A stretch of 64,000 nt of DNA, from NCBI GenBank assembly GCA_015062005.1, contig SUVL01000007.1, positions 1-64,000 on the forward strand. The letters run 5' to 3'. The notes beneath the pieces were generated by a model. That model saw only the letters and a list, made by a program, of their open reading frames with translations. It made no database searches and was not told the DNA's origin. Of this stretch, positions 37,832 through 47,948 are shown piece by piece. The stretch's first letter is position 1, and each line of letters begins with the position of its first letter. A program made the translations under genes and the position numbers. The DNA comes from Akkermansiaceae bacterium (GTDB lineage Bacteria > Verrucomicrobiota > Verrucomicrobiia > Verrucomicrobiales > Akkermansiaceae).

Positions 37832-37876
37832 GCAGAAAAGCGCAGGATGAAGGAATTCATTCTGCGCTTTTTTTGC
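37832..37876. terminator. hairpin after tRNA-Ser with T7 tract
   Basis: AAAAGCGCAG...CTGCGCTTTTTTT. Confidence 0.85.
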
Positions 37877-38035
37877 TCACAACAGCACCATAAGCCCGAG
37901 GGCGGCGATAGTTCCCACCGCAGCGATGCTCCAGCCGAGCACGAAACGGGGGTGCCCACGCTCCAGCCACTCTTCATGCAGGCCCAGCGGCAGCATGCAC
38001 CCCACAAAAACAACGGTAAGCAGTAGCTCAGACAT
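37877..38035 (-). CDS. small two-TM membrane protein
   Basis: MSELLLTVVFVGCMLPLGLHEEWLERGHPRFVLGWSIAAVGTIAALGLMVLL; overlaps end of NhaC-like gene. Confidence 0.55.
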   Translation of the reverse strand: MSELLLTVVFVGCMLPLGLHEEWLERGHPRFVLGWSIAAVGTIAALGLMVLL

Positions 38036-39674
38036 CTTCCACCGGAACCTTTTTCCCACCGTAATATTTTTTCAGCGCAAGTGTTACCACCACTAGCGAG
38101 CCCAGAGCCAGGGGGAACACGATGAACCAGTTGTGCACAAACCCGGCCAGCAGGAAGGCCACCAGCGACACTGCCGCCACGGTAAGCACATAAGGCAGCT
38201 GCGTGGAAACGTGGCTGAGGTGGTCGCACTGCGCACCGGCGCTGGACATGATGGTGGTATCAGAAATAGGGGAGCAATGGTCGCCACACACTGCACCGGC
38301 CAGGCAGGCAGACATGCCGATGAACATGAGCGGGCTGGTGGGGTCGAACGTGCTCACCACGATGGGGATGAGGATACCGAAGGTGGCCCAGGAGGTGCCG
38401 GTGGAGAAGGCCAGCACTGCCGCCACCACAAAAATAACCGCGGGCAGGAAGTTCACCAGCCCCGCAGCACTGTGCTCCATGTGGAATGCAATGAACTCGC
38501 GAGCTTCCAGTGCGCCCGTCACATTCTTCAGCGCCGTGGCCAGAGTCAGAATGAGGATGGCGGGAACCATGGCAATGAATCCCTCCGGAATGCAGCGCAT
38601 GGCCGCGCGGAAACTGAGCACCCCACGCAGACAGTAGAAGGCCATGACCAGCACCAGGGCGATGACGGCGCCCCAGGGCAGTCCCACAGTGGCATCGGTC
38701 GAGCTCAGGGCATCAGCGAAGGATTTTCCCTTCAGGATACCGCCCACGTAGACCAGGGCAAAGGTTTCCAGCGCAATCAGCAGCAGAACCGGCACCACGA
38801 GGTCAGCCAGCTTGCCACGGCCGGGTGAGTGCTCATCCAATTCCTGCATGACCTGCTCCGGCACTACAGTGTGGACATCCCCCTTCTCTATGGCATTGCG
38901 CTCATAACGGACCATGGGGCCGTAATCAAAGCGGGCCAGCACCAGCATCACCACGAAGCACAGGGTGAGAAGTGAATAGAAATTATACGGGATAGCCTGA
39001 ATGAAGAGCTCCAGCCCGTTGTACCCGGTTCCGGAGGAATATTGCGAAACCGCCGCAGCCCAGCTGGAAATGGGGGCAATCATGCACACGGGCGCAGCGG
39101 TGCAGTCGATAATGTAGGCCAGTTTCGCGCGGGAGACCCGCTTGGCATCGGTAACAGGCTTCATCACACTGCCTACGGCCAGGCAGTTGAAATAGTCATC
39201 AATGAAAATGAGTACCCCCAGAACAAAGGTGGCCAGCTGGCTGCCGATGCGTGATTTGACATGACGATGAGCCCATTCACCGAAGGCACGCGCCGCACCG
39301 GTCTTGTTAATCATGCAGACGAAGGCTCCCAGAATCACCAGGAAGATGAACACGCCGGTGGTATCCTTCATACCATCCATGAGGCCCTTGTTCACCACGA
39401 AGTCTACCGTATCGAGGAAGGAGAACTGGGTTACAAAGCAACCACCCAGCACAATACCGGCGAAAAGGGATGAATACACCTCCTTGAAAATCAGAGCCAG
39501 CATGATGGCAAACAAGGCCGGAGCAAGGGACCAGAACGTGCCGCAGAAGGCAGATTTCTGAGCGACAACCGGCAACGCTTCCTGCACCGCAGCCGGTTCA
39601 GTTGAAGCATAGCCCTGCATCGTCAGCACCACGCCCAACAGGAGCAGAAGGAGATTCTTTAAGATATTCCGCAT
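38028..39674 (-). CDS. NhaC-family Na+/H+ antiporter
   Basis: 548 aa; FIDDYFNCLAVGSVMKPVTD, GDHCSPISDTTIMSSAGA. Confidence 0.9.
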   Translation of the reverse strand: MRNILKNLLLLLLGVVLTMQGYASTEPAAVQEALPVVAQKSAFCGTFWSLAPALFAIMLALIFKEVYSSLFAGIVLGGCFVTQFSFLDTVDFVVNKGLMDGMKDTTGVFIFLVILGAFVCMINKTGAARAFGEWAHRHVKSRIGSQLATFVLGVLIFIDDYFNCLAVGSVMKPVTDAKRVSRAKLAYIIDCTAAPVCMIAPISSWAAAVSQYSSGTGYNGLELFIQAIPYNFYSLLTLCFVVMLVLARFDYGPMVRYERNAIEKGDVHTVVPEQVMQELDEHSPGRGKLADLVVPVLLLIALETFALVYVGGILKGKSFADALSSTDATVGLPWGAVIALVLVMAFYCLRGVLSFRAAMRCIPEGFIAMVPAILILTLATALKNVTGALEAREFIAFHMEHSAAGLVNFLPAVIFVVAAVLAFSTGTSWATFGILIPIVVSTFDPTSPLMFIGMSACLAGAVCGDHCSPISDTTIMSSAGAQCDHLSHVSTQLPYVLTVAAVSLVAFLLAGFVHNWFIVFPLALGSLVVVTLALKKYYGGKKVPVEDV

Positions 39675-39762
39675 TTCTCTTTCAGTAAGTTACGCGCAAA
39701 CTTAACACAAAACCCAAATTATGTCAACATAATTGATTAAGGAACCTTGCCGTTGAAATAGT

Positions 39763-39791
39763 TTGATTTACCCGTTCGGCAGTGCTAGAAT
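39763..39791 (+). promoter_or_regulatory. promoter TTGATT-N17-TAGAAT, 9 nt before ATG
   Basis: Direct reading. Confidence 0.65.
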
Positions 39792-39800
39792 ACGCGCCGT

Positions 39801-40550
39801 ATGAACAACTGGATTTCTGCTGTATTCAGCCCCACGGGCGGCTGCTCCAACATTGCGACCGCCATAGCAGGTGCCCGCATGGGTAAACGAATCGACCTCA
39901 GCGCCCCCGTGGAGCCACTGGAGGTACCCGGCTGGGTGCCGTTGCTTGCCGTGGTTCCTGTGTATGGCGGGCGAGTACCTGCAATAGCCATCCAGCGCCT
40001 GCGCGCTCTGAAAGGACAGGGCGGCCCGGCCATTGCCGTGGTGGTATACGGCAACCGAGCCTATGAGGACGCCCTGCTGGAACTCCGGAACACCCTCACG
40101 GAATCCGGTTTCGCCGTGGTAGCCGCTGCCGCCTTCATTGCAGAGCACAGCATCATCCGCAGCATTGCATCCGGCCGGCCGGATGCCGCAGACCTTACCC
40201 GATGTGTGGAATTCGGTGCTGCGGTGGAAGCAAAGCTGGCTCAGGAATCACCCGCCACTGTTGATGTACCAGGCAATGAGGAATACCGCCCCCTGCCCCA
40301 GATGCCCGTCACGCCGGTGGTGACAGATGCCTGCGGCGGCTGCGGCATGTGCGCCCGCAAATGCCCGGTAGGAGCCATTCCGCTGAGTAACCCGCGCAGC
40401 ACAGATGCCACCAGGTGCATACTCTGCATGCGCTGCGTGGCCATCTGCCCGCGCAAGGCTCGCATCCTGCCCCAGCCCGTGGTTGATGCCTTCACCGCCA
40501 AGCTCACCGCCATTGCCTCCGAGCCGAAACAACCGGACCTTTTCATCTGA
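39801..40550 (+). CDS. EFR1-like ferredoxin (flavodoxin-like fold plus two 4Fe-4S clusters)
   Basis: SPTGGCSNIATAIA; CGGCGMCARKCPVGAI and CILCMRCVAICPRKA. Confidence 0.88.
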   Translation: MNNWISAVFSPTGGCSNIATAIAGARMGKRIDLSAPVEPLEVPGWVPLLAVVPVYGGRVPAIAIQRLRALKGQGGPAIAVVVYGNRAYEDALLELRNTLTESGFAVVAAAAFIAEHSIIRSIASGRPDAADLTRCVEFGAAVEAKLAQESPATVDVPGNEEYRPLPQMPVTPVVTDACGGCGMCARKCPVGAIPLSNPRSTDATRCILCMRCVAICPRKARILPQPVVDAFTAKLTAIASEPKQPDLFI

Positions 40551-40615
40551 TTATCAAAAGCCCGCTCAAAACCGTGCCGGGGTCTGGCATTCAGGTGACC
40601 GCCGGGAAGAAAAAA

Positions 40616-40650
40616 ACGCCGACAGTTATTTTTGACTGTCGGCAAATTTT
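40616..40650. terminator. hairpin GCCGACAGT-...-ACTGTCGGC followed by AAATTTT
   Basis: Perfect 9-bp stem. Confidence 0.8.
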
Positions 40651-40655
40651 CTAGC

Positions 40656-40683
40656 TTGCCTTCTTGTTAATTTCTGATACCAT
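40656..40683 (+). promoter_or_regulatory. promoter TTGCCT-N16-TACCAT, 9 nt before GTG
   Basis: Direct reading. Confidence 0.45.
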
Positions 40684-40692
40684 GGCAGGCGA

Positions 40693-41355
40693 GTGCAACC
40701 AGAAGATTCCATCACCACGCCAGCAGACAACGAGCTTGAAAAGCTTGCTGCCCGCACCCGGCGCAGCCTCATCATGCGGCTGGGCGACTGGAAGGACCAG
40801 AGGAGCTGGGATGAGTTCTACCGCACATACTGGCGCCTGATATATTCCGTGGCCATCAAGGCAGGGTTGCGCGAGGATGAAGCATGGGATGTGGTGCAGG
40901 AGACCGTACTGACCATCGCGAAGCAGAGTCTCAAGAACACCTACGACCCGGAGCGTGGTTCATTCAAGATGTGGCTGTGGAATGTGACCCGCTGGCGCAT
41001 CAATGACCAGTTCCGCCTGCGCGGCAAGGCGCCCCTGCCCGCCACCGGGACTGACGAAAGCAGCAGCCCCCGCGAACCGGTGGAGAACCTGCCCGATACC
41101 TCCGGCCACAATTTCACCGAAATCTGGGAGCGGGAGTGGCAGCAGAATGTGATGAAAGCCGCACTGGAGCGAGTGAAGATGCGCGTTTCACCGCGGCAGT
41201 TCCAGATTTTTGACTACAATGTGCTTCAGGGGATGAGCGCCACTGATGTGCGCCGCCGTCTGGGCGTGAGCATGGCGCAGGTCTACCTGGCCAAGCACCG
41301 CGTGGGCGCCATCCTGAAAAAGGAGATCGAGTACATCCGCGAACAGGAGAAATGA
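40693..41355 (+). CDS. ECF-type RNA polymerase sigma factor
   Basis: SWDEFYRTYWRLIYSVAIKAGLREDEAWDVVQETVLTIAKQ; region-4-like ATDVRRRLGVSMAQVYLAKHRV. Confidence 0.9.
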   Translation: MQPEDSITTPADNELEKLAARTRRSLIMRLGDWKDQRSWDEFYRTYWRLIYSVAIKAGLREDEAWDVVQETVLTIAKQSLKNTYDPERGSFKMWLWNVTRWRINDQFRLRGKAPLPATGTDESSSPREPVENLPDTSGHNFTEIWEREWQQNVMKAALERVKMRVSPRQFQIFDYNVLQGMSATDVRRRLGVSMAQVYLAKHRVGAILKKEIEYIREQEK

Positions 41356-41403
41356 CCACCCGCCCCCGCGCTGGATAATGACACAGCGGAGCGGTTTTCT
41401 GGC

Positions 41404-41431
41404 TTGCAACGGCGCGGGAAAAGCGTAGAAT
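41404..41431 (+). promoter_or_regulatory. promoter TTGCAA-N16-TAGAAT
   Basis: Direct reading upstream of 41455. Confidence 0.6.
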
Positions 41432-41454
41432 AGCCGCATTAGCACGTTTTCATC

Positions 41455-43215
41455 ATGAGCGCACTCGAATTCATCCGTAAAAACTCGCTTCTCGTACTCA
41501 TCGTGGTGGCCGGCGTAGGTCTCGGTCTGCTGATGATGGACTACGGAGACCGCGGCAGCATGTTCGTCAAGGACTATTATATCCAGGTGAATGGCACAGG
41601 GTATTCCTACCCCGAAACAGCAAACCTGGGCGAAAATGGCCAGCACTATGTGCAGACGCTGCACAACAACACCAGCAGCAAGCTGCGCAACATGTTCGAC
41701 AAGAACCAGAATGAAGAGCTGGATGACACCGAAATGGCAGCGCTGCAGGCCTGGACCTCCCAGCACCCGGAATATGACCAGTTCGTGCAGTTCCTGGGTA
41801 ACATGTACCAGAGCTGGAGCTACGGTTTTGCGGATGACGGCGCAGTAAACACCGCGGTAAACCGTGCGGTAATCCAGGCTCAGGCAGCTGAACTGGGTAT
41901 TTCCCCCTCCAAGGAGCAGATTGATACTTACCTGCAGGCCATGCCCGTGTTCAAGAAGGCTGACGGCAGCTTTGACCAGGAACTCTACCAGCGCCTGACC
42001 GGTTTCCGCAACGGAGCCGCTAATAATCAACAGGAAAAGGCATTCCGCAGCGTGATTGCCGACATGATGGTCTGGGAAGCAGTGGGCAACCTGATGACGG
42101 ATGGCCTGCAGCTGCAGAGCAAGAGCACCAGCGAACTGGTGGACGTGATGAACCAGCAGCTTCGCGGCAAGACCGCCTGGCTTGCCAAAGACACCCTGCC
42201 CGCCCCCGCCGCTGCCACAGAAGAAGAAATAAAGGCCTACTGGGAGGAGCATAAGGATAAATACCAGAGCACCGAGCGCCGCATTGTCTCCGTCTACACC
42301 CTCACCCCGGGCGAAGGCTCCAACCTGGACAGCCTCATGGCCACAGCCGATGTGCTCATGCAGGACCTCTCCCAGGCCAACGGCAAGGGCTTTGACGCCA
42401 AGCTGGCTGCAGCCGCGGAGAACCCTGAGAATGAACCCTTTACCTATCTGAACGCCGATGGCAGGAGCCGCACCACCTTCGGGCTCTGCACCCTGGCTGA
42501 CGCCCCGGAGGCCATGCGCATCCACGTGGAGCATAACGGCAACACCACCACCCTGGCCGATATCGCCTTCAAGGAAGTGGAAGCAGCCCCCACCGTGGCT
42601 GAGTTTGAAGCCGCCAAGGCCGCCGGCACCGAGGACGACCTGGCCAGCATCCGCCAGGTGCGTGGCTACTTCCCCACCCGCGATGGCAAGATTGCCTTCA
42701 TCCGCGTGGAAGCCATTGAGACACCCAGCGTGCTACCCTACGAACAGGCTCGCGAGGCTGCCGCAGCCGATTTGCAGGCCGAGCGCGTGACCAACGCCCT
42801 GGCCGATGCCTCCAGCAAACTGTATGAAACCATGACCGCAGCATGCAACGAAGGCGGAATCGATGCCGCCTTTGCCAAGGCTGCCGAGGCAGGTGCCATC
42901 GTGGAGGATTTCGGCCCGGTGGGTCTTGGCATTTCCCACAAGGGACTGCCCATGGGGCTTGAGGTTCAGGCTCTTATCAGCGTACCCAGCGGCAAACTGG
43001 CTCCCATGGTCACCCTGAATGGCGGAGCCCGCATCAGCGGCGTCACCGGCCGCACCGTGGAAACCAGCCCGCAGTATGCAGCCATGAAATCCTTCATGCA
43101 CATCCCCAGCATGAATGCCCGCCTGCGCGGCAATGTGCTGCTCGACTGGCTGCACGATGCCTACGTTCGCTACAACGTCAAATTCTCCGAACACATCAAG
43201 CTTAACAACCAGTAA
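41455..43215 (+). CDS. SurA/PpiD-like periplasmic folding protein
   Basis: N-terminal TM, SurA_N-like region (AELGISPSKEQIDTYLQAMPVFKKADGSFDQELYQRL). Confidence 0.75.
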   Translation: MSALEFIRKNSLLVLIVVAGVGLGLLMMDYGDRGSMFVKDYYIQVNGTGYSYPETANLGENGQHYVQTLHNNTSSKLRNMFDKNQNEELDDTEMAALQAWTSQHPEYDQFVQFLGNMYQSWSYGFADDGAVNTAVNRAVIQAQAAELGISPSKEQIDTYLQAMPVFKKADGSFDQELYQRLTGFRNGAANNQQEKAFRSVIADMMVWEAVGNLMTDGLQLQSKSTSELVDVMNQQLRGKTAWLAKDTLPAPAAATEEEIKAYWEEHKDKYQSTERRIVSVYTLTPGEGSNLDSLMATADVLMQDLSQANGKGFDAKLAAAAENPENEPFTYLNADGRSRTTFGLCTLADAPEAMRIHVEHNGNTTTLADIAFKEVEAAPTVAEFEAAKAAGTEDDLASIRQVRGYFPTRDGKIAFIRVEAIETPSVLPYEQAREAAAADLQAERVTNALADASSKLYETMTAACNEGGIDAAFAKAAEAGAIVEDFGPVGLGISHKGLPMGLEVQALISVPSGKLAPMVTLNGGARISGVTGRTVETSPQYAAMKSFMHIPSMNARLRGNVLLDWLHDAYVRYNVKFSEHIKLNNQ

Positions 43216-43236
43216 ACATAGAAGACACGATTCGTC

Positions 43237-44877
43237 ATGGCCCTGCCTGCACAGACTAAATACATCGTGGGCAATGAGGCCTGCGAACGTTTCAGCTTCT
43301 ATGGTATGCGGAGCATCCTCGTCGCGTATATGACGGGGATGCTTCTCATGTCTAAGAACGAAGCCACGGAAGTGGTACACCTCTTCATTGCCTGCACCTA
43401 CCTGCTACCGCTGCTGGGAGCCTGGCTGGCAGACCGCTTCCTGGGGCGCTACCGCACCATCATTTCCATCTCCCTGCTCTACTGCCTGGGCAATGCCGTG
43501 CTGGCCATGGCCGATTTTGCCGGCGACGAGGAAGCCCGCAAGTGGGTACTCTTCACTGGTCTGGCCATCATCGCCATTGGCGCTGGTGGCATTAAGCCTT
43601 GTGTATCTGCATTTGTGGGCGACCAGGTACCGGCTGAAGAAAAGAACGGCCCCACCATGACCCGCCTGTATGCCGCCTTCTACTGGTCCATCAATCTGGG
43701 ATCCTTCTTCTCCTTCCTTGTCATCCCGTGGGTACGCCAGAACTGGGGCTACAGCTGGGCCTTCGGAATTCCCGGCATCTTCATGGCACTGGCCACGCTC
43801 ATTTTCTGGCTGGGCCGCAAGAAATACAACCACGTACCGCCCACCCAGCCGGAGTTCCTTAAAGCGCTGTTCTCCCGCATATTCCAGGGTGCCGGACGGG
43901 CCTGCGAGCGCTTCGGTGGCGAAGCCGTGGCCCGCGCCTCCAGCACAGCCATCGGCATTGCAGCCTTCATCGTCATTGCCCCCATCGTGGTGCTGCTGGG
44001 CAAATGGGCCCACGGAGGAGCCGCCCAACTGGCAACTCTGAGCGGAGCCGGCGAAACTGCTGCTGCGCTCTGCGGGCTGGTTGCGCTGCTGCTCTACATA
44101 GCCGCCCTGCTCCTGGCAGGGCTGAAACTGGCAGCCTCCACCGGCATGAATGGTTTCCTCGGCGTGGCTGGCAGCATGATTTTCAACACGAAGGAAGAAA
44201 CCGCCGCCCGCTTCAGCGAAAGCGAGCAGCGCGGCGTGCGCAACCTGGTGCGCGTGCTCATCGTCTTCCTCATGATTATCCCCTTCTGGAGCCTCTATGA
44301 CCAGACAGCCTCCACCTGGGTGCTCCAGGGCAAGCAGATGCAGAGCATCGACCTGAGCTGGGGCAGCATCAAGTTCTGCTTCGGGGCTGAAGAAATGCAG
44401 AGTTTCAACCCTCTGCTCATCATGATTTTTGTTCCTTTAGTCACCTTGTTTATATACCCCTACATAGGCCGCTGGGGAGCACCGCTCAAGCGCATGGGCA
44501 TGGGCATTCTGCTGGCCGGCATTGCATATGGAGCCGTTGCAGCGCTCCAGCAGCGCATCGATACAGGAGCCCAGTTAAGCATTCTCTGGCAGTGCATTCC
44601 GTATTTCCTGCTCACACTGTCCGAGATTCTGGTAAGCACCACCGGTCTGGAGTATGCTTACACCGCCGCAGGCAAGAATCTGAAGAGCATTGTATCCAGC
44701 TTCTGGCTGCTCACCAGTACGCTGGGCAACCTGCTTGTAGTCTTCCTCACCGGGCTTGTGGACGATCCGGCCAGCGTGCAGGCATTCATTCTCTATGGCT
44801 GCATGTCCATCTGCGTGGGCGCTCTCTTCCTCTTCGTGACATCCCGTCCCCGTTTCGCGGCGGAAGAAGAGAATTAA
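43237..44877 (+). CDS. POT-family oligopeptide:H+ symporter
   Basis: NEACERFSFYGMRSILVAYMTGML; GAGGIKPCVSAFVGDQ; FYWSINLGSF. Confidence 0.92.
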   Translation: MALPAQTKYIVGNEACERFSFYGMRSILVAYMTGMLLMSKNEATEVVHLFIACTYLLPLLGAWLADRFLGRYRTIISISLLYCLGNAVLAMADFAGDEEARKWVLFTGLAIIAIGAGGIKPCVSAFVGDQVPAEEKNGPTMTRLYAAFYWSINLGSFFSFLVIPWVRQNWGYSWAFGIPGIFMALATLIFWLGRKKYNHVPPTQPEFLKALFSRIFQGAGRACERFGGEAVARASSTAIGIAAFIVIAPIVVLLGKWAHGGAAQLATLSGAGETAAALCGLVALLLYIAALLLAGLKLAASTGMNGFLGVAGSMIFNTKEETAARFSESEQRGVRNLVRVLIVFLMIIPFWSLYDQTASTWVLQGKQMQSIDLSWGSIKFCFGAEEMQSFNPLLIMIFVPLVTLFIYPYIGRWGAPLKRMGMGILLAGIAYGAVAALQQRIDTGAQLSILWQCIPYFLLTLSEILVSTTGLEYAYTAAGKNLKSIVSSFWLLTSTLGNLLVVFLTGLVDDPASVQAFILYGCMSICVGALFLFVTSRPRFAAEEEN

Positions 44878-44937
44878 CCCCGGGCACTCCGCAAACGGAC
44901 CATCACATTTCCGTATAGTGACACCCGCCGCAAGACG

Positions 44938-45633
44938 ATGGAAAGCACGGAAGGAATCGTACGCTGGTCGGCCTCACATTGGGGGGCAGTCATTGTGACC
45001 CTGGCGGTGACGTTTGCCATTATCGGGGGTGCCGTGCGGAAACCACTGGACGTGCGGCAGAAAGTCTGCCGCGCACTGGCCGTGGTAGTCGGGCTCATCT
45101 ACCTGGCCGATAGCGGATACATCCTCATCACCCAGCACCACGGGAGCTGGGAGCAGAACCTGCCCATCCACTATTGCAGCATGATGCTCCTGGTGGCGGT
45201 GTATGCCCTGTGGACCCGCAACCGCACGGCATGCTGGGTGCTGTACTTCGGAGCCCTTACAGCCTGTCTTCAAGGCCTGATAACGCCGGCGCTGGAACGG
45301 GATTTTCCCACGCAGCGCTACTTCCTGTTCTTCTGTGTGCATGGGATCCTGATGCCGGCAGCCCTGGCCGTGCCCCTGCTGCTGGGGATGAAGGCACGAA
45401 TCAAGGATGCCTTCAAGAGCCTGCTGCTGATGGATGCCTACCTGCTGTGCATCCACCCGCTGAACCTGCTGCTGGGAACCAATTACGGTTTCACCACCGA
45501 AAGCCCCGTGCCCGGGTGCATCCTGGACTATCTGGGGCCGGCGCCACAGTACTACCTGTTATTGCAGATTCCCGCCTTCCTGGTATTCAGCCTCATGTCG
45601 CTACCGGTCAGGGAGCGGAAAGGAGCAGCTTAA
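44938..45633 (+). CDS. YwaF/TIGR02206-like integral membrane protein
   Basis: LPIHYCSMMLLV, multi-TM. Confidence 0.8.
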   Translation: MESTEGIVRWSASHWGAVIVTLAVTFAIIGGAVRKPLDVRQKVCRALAVVVGLIYLADSGYILITQHHGSWEQNLPIHYCSMMLLVAVYALWTRNRTACWVLYFGALTACLQGLITPALERDFPTQRYFLFFCVHGILMPAALAVPLLLGMKARIKDAFKSLLLMDAYLLCIHPLNLLLGTNYGFTTESPVPGCILDYLGPAPQYYLLLQIPAFLVFSLMSLPVRERKGAA

Positions 45634-46217
45634 GCCCCAAGAAGCTTGAGAATCACATCCCGGACCAGAGGGTCCTGCACGCGGCGTGCGTAAGCCGCGG
45701 CGTTGTTGCCCTGGTCATCTACCAGCGCGGTATCAGCCCCGGCTGTGAGCAGCTGCTGCACCAGGGCATCGGCCCCGGCACCCGCAGCCACCATCAGCGG
45801 AGTGACGCCCCTCTTGTTGCGGGCATTGACCGAAGCGCCACTCTCCAGCAGGAGGGAGCAGACCTCCGGATTCAGACCAATGGCAGCAAAATGCAAAGGA
45901 GTGTCGCCCGCGGCATTGGTCGCATTCACCTGGGCACTGTGCATCAGAAGCACGCGCAGCACCTCCAGGTGCCCCTCGGCCGCAGCTGTCATGAGGGCGG
46001 AAGTTCCATCCTCATCCACCGCTTCCACGCAGGCACCCTGCTCCACCATGCGCTGCACGGCCAGAGCATCGCCCACACGCGCCCACTGCGCCAGTTTGGC
46101 CGTTTGTTCAGGGGCCAGTTCGGCCTGTGTGGGCAGATACGGAGCCAGAAAAACAGCAGTCAGCACACAGGCTGAGGCAAACAGGCCGCCCACAATCGGT
46201 ATGTAGCGCATCTGCAT
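45630..46217 (-). CDS. ankyrin-repeat membrane-anchored protein
   Basis: EDGTSALMTAAAEGHLEVLRVLLMHSAQVNATNAAGDTPLHFAA. Confidence 0.88.
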   Translation of the reverse strand: MQMRYIPIVGGLFASACVLTAVFLAPYLPTQAELAPEQTAKLAQWARVGDALAVQRMVEQGACVEAVDEDGTSALMTAAAEGHLEVLRVLLMHSAQVNATNAAGDTPLHFAAIGLNPEVCSLLLESGASVNARNKRGVTPLMVAAGAGADALVQQLLTAGADTALVDDQGNNAAAYARRVQDPLVRDVILKLLGA

Positions 46218-46232
46218 AAGCTGCGAAAAAAA

Positions 46233-47471
46233 TCAAGCAAGGGATTTCAGCACGGAATGGAGGATTTCGAGACCTTCAGCCAGTGTTTCCTCCGGAACGT
46301 TCAGCGCAGGGATGAGACGCAGCGTATCCGGGCCGGCGGGGCATGCCAGCAGACCAGCCTCACGGCAGAGGTTGTTCACATAACCGGCGGGAGTCTGCCC
46401 GGCCGGCACGGCAAACGAGTTCCTGCGCAGGCCCACACCGCGCAGCAGCCCCAGACCGCGCACCGTTTCCACGCAAGGAAGATTCCAGCCCTCCACTGTT
46501 TCCTTGATAAGCTTGCCCAGACGCTCGGCGCGCTCAGGGAGCTGCTTATCCAGCACCTCGGAAACAACGGCCAGGGATGTGGCGCAGGCAATAGGCGTGC
46601 CGCCAAAGGTGGAACCATGCGAGCCGGGGCTCATGATGGAGGAAAGCGGGGTACCCTCGGCATCAATGGCGCGGTTATTCACCCAGAAGCAGCCCATGGG
46701 GAACCCACCGCCAATCCCCTTGGCGCAGGAAACAAGGTCGGGCTCCACCTCGGGGCAGATTGCCTTCCAGCCCATGGTGGTACCGCAGCGGCCCACGCCG
46801 CACTGCACCTCATCTATCATGAGCATCAGGTTGTGTTCCTTGCAAAGACTGGCCACACCGCGCAGGAATTCCGGGGTGGCAGGATTCACGCCACCCTCAC
46901 CCTGCACCGCTTCCAGCATAATGCCGCAGGTCACTGGCGAAATGGCGGCGCGCAATGCCTCCAAATCGTTGAAATCTACATATTTGAATCCGGTCAGCAG
47001 CGGGTCAAACTCCACCTGCACCTTCTCCTGACCGGTTGCAGCAAGGGTACCGAGCGTGCGGCCATGAAAACTCTTGTTGAACGTAATCACCTCGTAGCGG
47101 GGCGAACCATCTGCCGCCGGGCACCGGTGACCGAAGCGGCGGGCGGTCTTAATCATTCCCTCGTTGCCTTCAGCGCCGGAATTGCAGAAAAACACACGGC
47201 CGGGAATCCCGATGAGCTTCTCCACCACCAGCTCAGCCAGCTTTGCCTGGCCAGGGATACCGTAGAGGTTCGAGCAGTGCATCAGCGTGGCGGCCTGCTC
47301 CGTGAGAGCCTTGACTACCACCGGGTTACAGTGTCCCAGCGAACAGGTGGCAATGCCGGCGCAGAAATCCACATAGCGTCGACCTTCCGTATCATACAGG
47401 TAAGAGCCCTCACCACGCGCTGCGTCAAAAGGCGCGCGCCCATACGTCGGCAATACATACTGGTCGTTCAT
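46233..47471 (-). CDS. argD: acetylornithine/class-III aminotransferase
   Basis: VFFCNSGAEGNEGMIKTARRFG, LMIDEVQCGVGRCGTTMG, HGSTFGGTPIACA. Confidence 0.88.
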   Translation of the reverse strand: MNDQYVLPTYGRAPFDAARGEGSYLYDTEGRRYVDFCAGIATCSLGHCNPVVVKALTEQAATLMHCSNLYGIPGQAKLAELVVEKLIGIPGRVFFCNSGAEGNEGMIKTARRFGHRCPAADGSPRYEVITFNKSFHGRTLGTLAATGQEKVQVEFDPLLTGFKYVDFNDLEALRAAISPVTCGIMLEAVQGEGGVNPATPEFLRGVASLCKEHNLMLMIDEVQCGVGRCGTTMGWKAICPEVEPDLVSCAKGIGGGFPMGCFWVNNRAIDAEGTPLSSIMSPGSHGSTFGGTPIACATSLAVVSEVLDKQLPERAERLGKLIKETVEGWNLPCVETVRGLGLLRGVGLRRNSFAVPAGQTPAGYVNNLCREAGLLACPAGPDTLRLIPALNVPEETLAEGLEILHSVLKSLA

Positions 47472-47489
47472 ATCAGCAGTAATCTACAC

Positions 47490-47948
47490 CTATATAGTGG
47501 ATTTGTCAATGTTTTCCCGCTCCAGCAGCAACCGCTTGAGGGTGCTACCCGCGGCATAGCGGCCGACACCGCCGGAAACAGGCAGCACACGGTGGCAGGG
47601 AACAATGATGAGCAAAGGATTGCGAGCGAGGGCTGTTCCAACAGTCCGGGCAGCACCCGGGCACCCCATCCTGCATGCCAGCGCACCATAGCTGAGGGTC
47701 TGACCGAGGGGAATCGACATGCATTGTTCCCATACCGTCAAGCGGAAAGAAGACCCGTACATCCTGAGTTTCGGGCGAGGAAGCTCCACCCCCTGAAACC
47801 AGGCATCGAGCCAGCGGAAAGTCTCCCGGAACACCATTTCATCCCCCTGCACGAGCCCCGTACCGAACTGAAGGGAAACAAGGGCCTCACCATCACTTCG
47901 CAGTGTCAGAGGCCCCAGCGGTGAATCATACAGCGCGCAGTGCATCAC
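47490..47948 (-). CDS. ogt: methylated-DNA--protein-cysteine methyltransferase
   Basis: IPLGQTLSYGALA, IIVPCHRVLPVSGGVGRYAAG. Confidence 0.93.
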   Translation of the reverse strand: MMHCALYDSPLGPLTLRSDGEALVSLQFGTGLVQGDEMVFRETFRWLDAWFQGVELPRPKLRMYGSSFRLTVWEQCMSIPLGQTLSYGALACRMGCPGAARTVGTALARNPLLIIVPCHRVLPVSGGVGRYAAGSTLKRLLLERENIDKSTI